Shown here one piece after another: positions 16,116 to 23,137 of a DNA stretch of 32,439 bases. Below the pieces are notes generated by a model. That model was given only the letters and a program-made list of their open reading frames with translations. It made no database searches and was not told the origin of the DNA. This DNA comes from JAIVJN01 sp036732565 (GTDB lineage: Bacteria; Acidobacteriota; Vicinamibacteria; Vicinamibacterales; UBA2999): positions 1-32,439 of the forward strand of contig DAINCF010000009.1 of NCBI GenBank assembly GCA_036732565.1, written 5' to 3'. A program made the position numbers and the translations under genes. How positions within the stretch are numbered: the stretch's first letter is position 1; each line of letters starts with the position of its first letter.

Positions 16116-17735
16116 TCAGCGCCTGACGAATTCCGCCTGCATGAGCACCCATGTGTCGGGATCCAGCGACACCGACGCCGGCTCGGCATCCACGCCAAAG
16201 GTGAACCGACCTGTGCTCTCGATCAGTTGGACCCGCTCGATGCGCGCCTGCCCCGTCGTACCCGCGATCGCAATGTCGAGCGGAATCCGGAACGCCGGCC
16301 CGCCCTGGATCTGCGCGATCTCGATCTGCAGCTGTTGAGCGCCGGCATCATACCGCCACCCGCCACTCAGCGACGGCATGCCCGGACGCGTCAACCACTG
16401 CTCGAAAAACCACGACAATGAGGTTCCGGCGGCCTGTTCCATGACCTGCCGGAAGTCGTCCCTCGACGCGTTTCGATCGCGATAGCGCCGGTAGTAGTCG
16501 CGAATGCCCGTCCAGAACTTCTCGCTGCCGATCGTGCCGCGCAGCATGTGCAGGACCCATCCGGCCTTCTGGTAGACCAGGCGATTGAGCACTTTGCTCA
16601 TGTCTGACAGGTTCCGGTGGACGATCGGCTGGTCCGGGGCGGCGCGTTGCGCTGAGGCGATGGTCTGGATGTCCGCGCGCAGATTGCGCACGAAAGCGTC
16701 GCGCCCGTCGAACTGTTCGGTGTACAGGTGCGTGAAGTAGGTGGCGAATCCCTCACTCAGCCAGACATCGTCCCAATCCGTTTCGGTGACGGCATTCCCC
16801 CACCACTGGTGTGCGACCTCGTGCACGACCGGCGCGCGCCCGCTCGCGACGCCCTTCTCTCCGTAGAAGATGGCCGACGCGTGTTCCGTGCCGCCGCCGA
16901 TGCCTGCGGCCTGCACGTGAGCGAGCTTTTCGTACGGATAGGGTCCAATCCAATCGCTGAAGAACTCGAACGCCCTCCGTCCGGTGAGCTCGAAGATCTG
17001 ATACCCGCGGTCGCGGTCTTGTGGAAAGACCCACACCTGCTGCGGGACTCCCCGCACGGTGTCGTAGTGATGCACGGTGAATCGCGCCACGCCAAGGGCG
17101 AACAGCCATGAGGCAATCGGCACCGACTGCTTCCAGTGGGTGCGCCGCACGCCTCCGGCGAGATCCAGTTCTTCCACGAGCAGCCCGTTCGCGACGACCT
17201 GGTAATGCGCCGGGGCGGTCACGACGAACTCACCGGTGGCCTTGTCGTAGGGATGGTCAATCATCGGCAGCCACTGTCGTGCGCGATTCGGCCAGTTCTC
17301 GCTGAACATCGTCCGTTCGCCGTGGATGTTCTGGATCAGACGAAGTCCGTCCGCAGGAACGCCGCCGTAGGTCACGACCGCCTGCAGCTCGTCGCCAGAC
17401 CGTGCCGCGGACGATAGTGGGAGGTGCAATCGATCGGCCGCGTGTGTAAAGGCGACGGCACGGCCTCCAATGGTGACGGCCGATACCGTCATCCCCTTGG
17501 CGTCCGCCATTGAGGCCAGGTCGAGCGCGATCTCGCCGACGCCTTCGGCCAACCGGAACGTGATGGTCGCCTCGCCGGCGATCCGATTCGAATGGTCGTC
17601 GAGCGTGAGGCGAAACACGTAGTGGACTACGTCCACTCCCGGCTGTCTGACGTAGGTATCCGCATCGCCGACGACCGCCATCAGAAGGACCGCGATCACC
17701 ATCACCGTCGTTCGAAGTCTGAGTCGCGTGAACAC
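16116..17735 (-). CDS. Secreted M1 family zinc aminopeptidase
   Basis: Predicted gluzincin aminopeptidase acting on peptide N-termini in the envelope. From GTG 17735 the product has 539 residues: basic n-region RLRLR, hydrophobic segment (about 11-22), an M1 N-terminal saddle (about 30-220) and a catalytic domain. HEVAH at 305-309 with Glu328 (LSEGFATYF) gives the full HExxHx18E zinc motif; Tyr388 (LVYQKAGW) is the likely transition-state tyrosine. The GAMEN exopeptidase motif is replaced by GGGTE (280-284), keeping only the final acidic position. The C-terminus ends in a short strand domain. The start is uncertain: ATG 17702 is an alternative, and the longer open frame to 18221 runs through a palindrome and the opposing receptor gene. 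It heads the minus-strand block and lies divergent to receptor 2. Confidence 0.88.
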   Translation of the reverse strand: MFTRLRLRTTVMVIAVLLMAVVGDADTYVRQPGVDVVHYVFRLTLDDHSNRIAGEATITFRLAEGVGEIALDLASMADAKGMTVSAVTIGGRAVAFTHAADRLHLPLSSAARSGDELQAVVTYGGVPADGLRLIQNIHGERTMFSENWPNRARQWLPMIDHPYDKATGEFVVTAPAHYQVVANGLLVEELDLAGGVRRTHWKQSVPIASWLFALGVARFTVHHYDTVRGVPQQVWVFPQDRDRGYQIFELTGRRAFEFFSDWIGPYPYEKLAHVQAAGIGGGTEHASAIFYGEKGVASGRAPVVHEVAHQWWGNAVTETDWDDVWLSEGFATYFTHLYTEQFDGRDAFVRNLRADIQTIASAQRAAPDQPIVHRNLSDMSKVLNRLVYQKAGWVLHMLRGTIGSEKFWTGIRDYYRRYRDRNASRDDFRQVMEQAAGTSLSWFFEQWLTRPGMPSLSGGWRYDAGAQQLQIEIAQIQGGPAFRIPLDIAIAGTTGQARIERVQLIESTGRFTFGVDAEPASVSLDPDTWVLMQAEFVRR

Positions 17736-17758
17736 GGTTGGGAATGATACGCGCTCTT

Positions 17759-17794
17759 CGTAGCGGCCGGCCTTCAGGCCGGCCGATTTCGGCC
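17759..17794. repeat. Palindrome plus half-unit in the divergent promoter region
   Basis: GGCCGGCCTTCAGGCCGGCC (17765-17784) is preceded by CGTAGC and followed by GATTTCGGCC, matching the left hairpin and linker of the element at 28238-28299 (linker GATCTGGGCC there). The second hairpin is missing, so this looks like a truncated copy. It lies between the divergent M1 and receptor 2 starts, where a hairpin could affect both leaders. Confidence 0.8.
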
Positions 17795-17819
17795 TCATGG
17801 AAAAAGTAGATTTATGAAT

Positions 17820-17848
17820 TTGACGCCACGATTGCGCCCCGATAGTCT
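17820..17848 (+). promoter_or_regulatory. Candidate sigma70-like promoter for receptor 2
   Basis: TTGACG at 17820-17825 (5 of 6 to the -35 consensus), a 17-base spacer and TAGTCT at 17843-17848 (3 of 6 to the -10). Transcription would start near 17855, leaving a leader of about 40 bases with an AGGGGG ribosome-binding site before ATG 17895. Chance matches at this level are common, so this is a candidate only. Confidence 0.3.
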
Positions 17849-17894
17849 GCAGCGCACCATCGCGACGCAGGTGTGTCAATCGATAGGGGGCTCC

Positions 17895-20750
17895 ATGAGC
17901 AGGACGTGCCGCGGTCCGAAGGTTGTCGCTGTCACCCTGTTGGCGCTGGTGTTGTGTGCTGCTGCCGTGCATGGTCAGGGAGGCTCCGGCCAGATCGAAG
18001 GCACGGTGCGCGACGCGCAGGGCGGCGTGCTGCCCGGCGTCAGCCTGACCGTCCGCAATCAAGAGACCGGCGTCACCCGCACGATCGTGACCGAAGGCGA
18101 CGGTCGGTATGTGTTTCAGGCGCTGCAGCCCGGACGCTACACGCTCTCGGCCGAGCTGGCCGGCTTCGCCACCCAGGAAGTCTCCGACACGGTGATGACG
18201 ATCGGTCTCGGTCTGCGCCACGACTTCGTCATGCAGATCCAGACTCTCGCCGAGACCATCACCATCCGGGGCGAAGCGCCGGTGGTCGACACGACGCAGG
18301 CGGAGATTGCCGGGGTCGTGACGAGACAGCAGATTGAAACCCTGCCGCTCAACTCACGCAACTACCTGTCGCTGGCGCTGCTCGTCCCGGGCACGACCAT
18401 CGATGCCACACGGTCGTTCTTCGCGACGGTGAACGTCGGCGGCTCGATGACCTTCAACGGGACGGGCAACGTTGTCGACGGCATGATCAACAACTGGGCC
18501 GAGGACGGCGAGCCGCGCCAGGACCTGCCCGAGGACGCCGTCGAAGAGTTCAAGGTGACCAACGCGGGGTCGAAGGCCGAGTTCGGTCTCGCCACCGGCG
18601 GCGTCGTTCAGGTCGTGACGAAATCGGGCACGAACCTGTTTCGCGGAACGGCGTTCGAGTACTTTCGCAACAAGGCGCTCAATTCCCGCGGGGTGTTCGA
18701 AGCCGCCAAGCCGGAGTTTCGCCGGCATCAGTTCGGCGGGAGCGCCGGCGGCCCGATCGTTCGCGACAAGGTCCATTTCTTCGGGGCCGTGGAGCGGACC
18801 GATACGCGCGAGTTCTTCACGGTGAACACGGGGCAGCCGCAGTTCTACTCGGCGCTCGAGGGCACGTTTCCGCTCCCCTCGTATCGGAATCTCTACGCGC
18901 TGCGTGGAGACTGGCAGATGAGCAACGCGCAGAGCGCCTTCGCGCGCTATCTGGGCGAAGGCGAGAAGAAGGCGTGCCAGGGTTGCGGCGGGACCGCCGC
19001 GCAAGGGCGCGACGAAGAGATTCCTCGCCGGTCGATCGTCGCCGGCCACACGTGGCTCCGCGGCGCCCGACAGCTCAACGACTTCAAGTTTCAGTATGCC
19101 TACGCGGCTTTCTACGGCTATCCAGGCGGGAGCGATATCTGGAAGACGACCGGTGAGTTCCCGGCGGATCGGATCAGCCGATCGACGCGTCAGTACAGCT
19201 TCCCATCGCTGACCTACGGCAACAACTACGATTACATCAGCCCGGAAAGCCGCTGGGGGCTCCGGGACGTCTACTCGCTCAACTTCAGCGACCACAGCGT
19301 GAAGATCGGCGGTGAGTACAACTACATGCCGTACGTGTCGGAGTCGGCCGGCAACGGAGCGGAGTCCGGCACCTACTCGTTCGCGCGGGACCAGTTGTTC
19401 AACCCGACCGATCCGGCAAGCGTTGCCGCGCTCACGGGCGCCAATACCTTCAGCGCCTCGACCCCTCCGAGCACGGTCAGCCATCCATCGCACTATTACG
19501 TGGTGTTCGTGCAGGACGACTGGCGGCTGCTGTCCAACGTCACGCTGAATCTCGGGCTCCGCTACGAGCGGCTCTACGGTCCGGCCAACGAAGACCTCGA
19601 CCCGAACGACTTCCCGGTCGCGCTGCCCTACGTCGACGTGTCGCAACGTGGGGATACGAACAACTTCGGTCCGCGGACGGGCATCGCCTGGGACGTGAGC
19701 GGCGACGGCACCACGGTCGTGCGCGGCGGTTATGGCCTCTTCTTCGGTCACATCCGGATGCTGGGCACGTTGGGCGAGTTCCAGAACTTCAAGCGGTTCT
19801 CGATCAACATCACCAATCCCGCGTACCCCGACCCGTACCAAGGCCGGAACCCGGCCGATTTCATCGTGGCATCTCAGGCGCCGAACATCACCGTCGTGGC
19901 CAACGACATGCGGCAGCCGCTCTCGAAGCAGCTCACCGCTGGCGTGTCGCGCCGCCTCACCGAGACCTTCGCGTTGCACGCCGATTTCGTGCACAACCGC
20001 ACCGAAGGCGACTACAAGACCCTCGATATCAACGCGCGCGATCCGCTCAGCGGTGCCCGTCCCCTCCCGGCCTTCACCCGTATCGACCAGGTCCGTCCGG
20101 ATACGGATCTGAAGTACAAGGCGTTCTACACCAAGCTCGAGAAGCGCTACAGCCAGCGCAATCAGTACATGGTGTCCTATACGTTCACCGACAGCGACGA
20201 CAATGCGCCGATGGCGCGCTACCTCGACCCGTTCGATCCGTCCATCGAGTGGGGGCCGTCGAACGGCGAGCGGCGACACGCCTTGGTGGCGAGTGGATCC
20301 GTGCTCCTGCCCTGGGACGTCACCGTCGGGGCGGTCTGGACCTACCGTTCGGAGCTGCCCTGGTCCGCGACGGCGGGGCGCGACGTCAACGTCGATGGCT
20401 TCAACACCGATCTCGTGCCAGGCACGACGCGCAATTCCGGCTCGCGTGACCTGAACCTGGATGCCGTCAATGCCTGGCGCGCGCTCAACAACCTGACGCC
20501 CGTGCCCGAGAGCCAGATCGAGAGCTCGCGCATCAACATCACCGACATGCGCGTCAGCAAGAGCGTGCGCTTTTCCGAGAACCGGAAAGTCGACTTGATG
20601 GTGCAAGCATTCAACGTCTTCAACACCAGGAACCTTCAGGCGCAATTCGGCGGCGGCCGTGTCGGCAACGCGCTCTCGAACACGTTCGGCCGCATCACCA
20701 GCGCAAGGAACTCGCGGCAAATCGAGCTCGCGGTGCGGCTGATGTGGTAG
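17895..20750 (+). CDS. Oar-like TonB-dependent outer-membrane receptor 2
   Basis: The 951-residue product has a signal peptide (about 1-28, ending AVHGQ), a carboxypeptidase-regulatory-like domain (about 31-112: GQIEGTVRDAQGGVLPG, LQPGRYTLSAELAG), a plug (about 118-240: LPLNSRNYLSLALLVPG, VTKSGTNLFRG) and a barrel ending in Trp (RQIELAVRLMW). The open frame begins at 17814, but ATG 17895 is chosen because the signal peptide starts there and AGGGGG lies four bases upstream. It heads the plus-strand arm of the island, followed by a lipoprotein S9 peptidase 97 bases after its stop, which fits uptake of peptide products; the ligand cannot be inferred directly. The FGRITSARNSRQ near the end is characteristic of Oar-like receptors. 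Confidence 0.92.
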   Translation: MSRTCRGPKVVAVTLLALVLCAAAVHGQGGSGQIEGTVRDAQGGVLPGVSLTVRNQETGVTRTIVTEGDGRYVFQALQPGRYTLSAELAGFATQEVSDTVMTIGLGLRHDFVMQIQTLAETITIRGEAPVVDTTQAEIAGVVTRQQIETLPLNSRNYLSLALLVPGTTIDATRSFFATVNVGGSMTFNGTGNVVDGMINNWAEDGEPRQDLPEDAVEEFKVTNAGSKAEFGLATGGVVQVVTKSGTNLFRGTAFEYFRNKALNSRGVFEAAKPEFRRHQFGGSAGGPIVRDKVHFFGAVERTDTREFFTVNTGQPQFYSALEGTFPLPSYRNLYALRGDWQMSNAQSAFARYLGEGEKKACQGCGGTAAQGRDEEIPRRSIVAGHTWLRGARQLNDFKFQYAYAAFYGYPGGSDIWKTTGEFPADRISRSTRQYSFPSLTYGNNYDYISPESRWGLRDVYSLNFSDHSVKIGGEYNYMPYVSESAGNGAESGTYSFARDQLFNPTDPASVAALTGANTFSASTPPSTVSHPSHYYVVFVQDDWRLLSNVTLNLGLRYERLYGPANEDLDPNDFPVALPYVDVSQRGDTNNFGPRTGIAWDVSGDGTTVVRGGYGLFFGHIRMLGTLGEFQNFKRFSINITNPAYPDPYQGRNPADFIVASQAPNITVVANDMRQPLSKQLTAGVSRRLTETFALHADFVHNRTEGDYKTLDINARDPLSGARPLPAFTRIDQVRPDTDLKYKAFYTKLEKRYSQRNQYMVSYTFTDSDDNAPMARYLDPFDPSIEWGPSNGERRHALVASGSVLLPWDVTVGAVWTYRSELPWSATAGRDVNVDGFNTDLVPGTTRNSGSRDLNLDAVNAWRALNNLTPVPESQIESSRINITDMRVSKSVRFSENRKVDLMVQAFNVFNTRNLQAQFGGGRVGNALSNTFGRITSARNSRQIELAVRLMW

Positions 20751-20757
20751 CAGCGAT

Positions 20758-20811
20758 CGTGGGGTCCGCCTTTAGGCGGACCTTCTGGGCCGGCTAAAGC
20801 CGGCCCCCACG
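20758..20811. repeat. Double-hairpin palindromic element
   Basis: Outer stem CGTGGGG / CCCCACG encloses two hairpins: TCCGCC-TTTA-GGCGGA and GGCCGGC-TAAA-GCCGGCC, joined by a TTCTGG linker. The reverse complement of 29165-29217 is almost the same sequence. It lies eight bases after the receptor 2 stop and 36 bases before the next start, within a possible operon. Confidence 0.88.
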
Positions 20812-20847
20812 TACGACTTGGTGTTCGTCGATCGACGGAGAGCGAAC

Positions 20848-22968
20848 ATGCTCACGCGCATCAACATCCTCTTTGGCTGGGCGGCCGTGCTCGGCCTCAC
20901 GGTGCTGGCGGGTTGCAATGGCAATGGCCGAGACGACGCGACTCCACCTGTGACGGCGGCGCCGGGAGCCGCGCCGGAGTCGCCGGCACCGCCGCGCTCC
21001 ACAGGCCCGAACATCGAAATCACCGACTTGTACCATCTGAGATCGGTCGGAGAGGTGGCGCTGTCGCCGGACGGTGCGCGGCTGGCGTTCGCGGTGCAGC
21101 ACACCGACCGTCCCGGCGCGCCGTATTCGCGCATCTGGACGGCGGAGCTCGCCGGCGGGGCGGCCGCGCCGTTCGCGAACGGGATCGAGGGGTCGATACC
21201 GCGGTGGTCGCCAGACGGGAAACGCCTCGCGTTCATCGGTCGCACGGGCGACGACAAGAGCGGCATCGTGCTCGCCAACGCCGACGGCACGGGCGTCGAG
21301 CCGCTGACCGACGTTGTCGGTTCGAATCATCCGTTGCCACAGGTCGGCGAGCGCCTGGCGTGGTCGCCGGACGGCCGGCGCATCGCGTATGTCTCGGCCA
21401 CGGCCGGCCCCGAACCGGAGATGGAATCCGATCCCATTGTCATCACCCGCTACTGGTTCAGGCCTGCATCCTCCGCGGGTGGCAGGTTCAGCGACAACCG
21501 TCGGCTCCACCTGTTCGTGGCCGATGTCGCAACGAAACAGGTGCGGCAGATCACGGGCGGCTTGTACGCCGAGCACTCGATCGACTGGTCCCCCGACAGC
21601 AAGCAGCTGGTCTTCCTCTCGAACCGGCAGCCGGATCCCGATTTCTTCTTCAACTACGACCTCTTCATCGTCGACGTCGACTCCGCCGCCGTTCGCCGGC
21701 TGACCGAGACGAAGAACAACGAATACGCTCCTGTCTGGTCGCCGGACGGCAAGACGATCGCCTACTCGGGCCTCAAGCGGCCGATCACGTCATCCGAGAC
21801 CAACATGGAGGACACGCACGTCTGGACCATCGATGCGGTCACGGGCGCGCGTCATGAGCTCGGCGCGACGATTGACAATCGCCAGGGCAGACCGCAATGG
21901 TCACCCGACGGCCGATGGCTCTACTTCACCGTTCAGTCGCGTGGCAGTGCGAGGCTGCATCGCTTGCCGGTCGGCGGAGGTGCCGCGGAGCTCGTGGTGC
22001 CTGACGAGCGCACGCGCGGTCAGGTTGGCAGCTTCGCGATCGCCAAAGACGGTACGGTCGCCTATGCCCTTACCACGCCCGCGCGCCCGGCGGAGCTGCT
22101 GGTCAGCGGCCCGCGCGGCAACGCCACGCTGACGACGCTCAGTGACGATGTACTCGGCGGGAAGACGGTGGCCGAGGTCGAGGCCTTCAGCTTTCCGGTC
22201 GAGCGTGGACTGCAGGCTGAAGCGTTTCTCACGAAGCCGGCCAAGGTCGATCCCGCCGCTCGGCACCCGATGATCGTGATGATCCATGGTGGGCCGCACG
22301 GTCAGCAGGGCCCTGCCTTCAACCATCGTGCGCAGGTCTACGCGGCGCACGGCTATGCGGCGCTGATGGTGAACTATCGCGGATCGACGGGGTACGGCCA
22401 GGCGTTCTCGAATGCGATCGCCCGCGATCAGAATGGCGCCGAAGCCCGGGACGTGCTGGCCGGCGTGGATGCCGCGCTGGCGCGGCACCGCTGGATCGAT
22501 CCCGATCGCCTCGGCGTCGAGGGCCAGAGTTACGGTGGCCAACTCTCGAACTGGCTGGTCACGCAGACGCCGCGCTTTGCGGCGGCCGTGCCAGCGGCGA
22601 GCATCTCGAATCTCGTCAGCCACAACTACATGTCCGTGTATCACGACTACCTCGAACAGGAATACGGCGGCAAGCCGCATACGGGCGGCATCATCGAGAT
22701 GCTGTGGGAACGTTCCGCCATCCGTTTCGCCAACCGCGTCAAGACGCCGGTGATGTTCATCCACGGCGACAACGACCAGCTGGTGAACCCCGCGGAGATC
22801 GAGCAGTTCTATATCGCGCTCAAGGACGTCGGCGTCGAGACCATCATGGTGCGCTACCCGCGCGAGGGCCACGGCATGCGCGAGACCAAGCACATCGCCG
22901 ACACGATCGAACGCTCGATCGCGTGGTACGAACGGCATTTCGCTCGCGGATCCCGCGTCACCCCATAA
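20848..22968 (+). CDS. Lipoprotein S9 family peptidase (acylaminoacyl-peptidase/POP-like)
   Basis: A 706-residue serine peptidase anchored by a strong lipobox LAGC (Cys23), then an Ala/Pro-rich linker. The N-terminal propeller shows repeated WSPDG blades (WSPDGKRLAF, WSPDGRRIAY, WSPDSKQLVF and others). The C-terminal hydrolase has Ser561 (GQSYGG), Asp643 (HGDNDQLVNP) and His675 (REGHGMR), again with the 32-residue Asp-His spacing of S9 enzymes. This architecture fits acylaminoacyl-peptidase or dipeptidyl-peptidase 5-like members, which trim short peptides; exact specificity is not visible. ATG 20848 has GGAG eight bases upstream and gives the lipobox; an earlier in-frame start at 20818 would blur the signal. 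It follows receptor 2 after a double hairpin and is followed by a likely terminator. Confidence 0.93.
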   Translation: MLTRINILFGWAAVLGLTVLAGCNGNGRDDATPPVTAAPGAAPESPAPPRSTGPNIEITDLYHLRSVGEVALSPDGARLAFAVQHTDRPGAPYSRIWTAELAGGAAAPFANGIEGSIPRWSPDGKRLAFIGRTGDDKSGIVLANADGTGVEPLTDVVGSNHPLPQVGERLAWSPDGRRIAYVSATAGPEPEMESDPIVITRYWFRPASSAGGRFSDNRRLHLFVADVATKQVRQITGGLYAEHSIDWSPDSKQLVFLSNRQPDPDFFFNYDLFIVDVDSAAVRRLTETKNNEYAPVWSPDGKTIAYSGLKRPITSSETNMEDTHVWTIDAVTGARHELGATIDNRQGRPQWSPDGRWLYFTVQSRGSARLHRLPVGGGAAELVVPDERTRGQVGSFAIAKDGTVAYALTTPARPAELLVSGPRGNATLTTLSDDVLGGKTVAEVEAFSFPVERGLQAEAFLTKPAKVDPAARHPMIVMIHGGPHGQQGPAFNHRAQVYAAHGYAALMVNYRGSTGYGQAFSNAIARDQNGAEARDVLAGVDAALARHRWIDPDRLGVEGQSYGGQLSNWLVTQTPRFAAAVPAASISNLVSHNYMSVYHDYLEQEYGGKPHTGGIIEMLWERSAIRFANRVKTPVMFIHGDNDQLVNPAEIEQFYIALKDVGVETIMVRYPREGHGMRETKHIADTIERSIAWYERHFARGSRVTP

Positions 22969-22975
22969 AGACGCG

Positions 22976-22997
22976 GCCGGATTCCATCGGCTTTTTT
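22976..22997 (+). terminator. Probable intrinsic terminator after lipoprotein S9 gene
   Basis: GCC-G-GAT pairs with ATC-GGC (one bulged G, loop TCC), followed directly by six T. It starts eight bases after the stop at 22968. This suggests that the downstream S9 gene has its own promoter. Confidence 0.6.
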
Positions 22998-23056
22998 CGT
23001 GCACGGCGACGCACCCTGGCGTCCCGGGGTGGTTATTCACCCATCAGTCCTTCTCA

Positions 23057-23086
23057 TTGGCTTGGCCGGAGCGAAGTCACTAGGAT
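23057..23086 (+). promoter_or_regulatory. Candidate promoter for S9 peptidase 2
   Basis: TTGGCT (23057-23062), an 18-base spacer and TAGGAT (23081-23086), each 4 of 6 to sigma70 consensus. It is placed after the terminator at 22976-22997 and would give a leader of about 45 bases before ATG 23138. Support comes mainly from position. Confidence 0.3.
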
Positions 23087-23137
23087 GCGTGCACTGCGTG
23101 GACCTCTCGTCACGCTGGCCGAAGGAGTGTCTCGCTC

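Noticed and set aside
17736..18221. Extension of the M1 peptidase frame through the divergent gap
   Set aside because: It translates the palindrome and the antisense of receptor 2. A signal-peptide-like start follows GTG 17735.
18354..20720. 788-codon minus-strand open frame opposite receptor 2
   Set aside because: Composition is that of a reverse-complement frame, and the plus strand encodes an intact Oar-like receptor with signal peptide and C-terminal aromatic residue.
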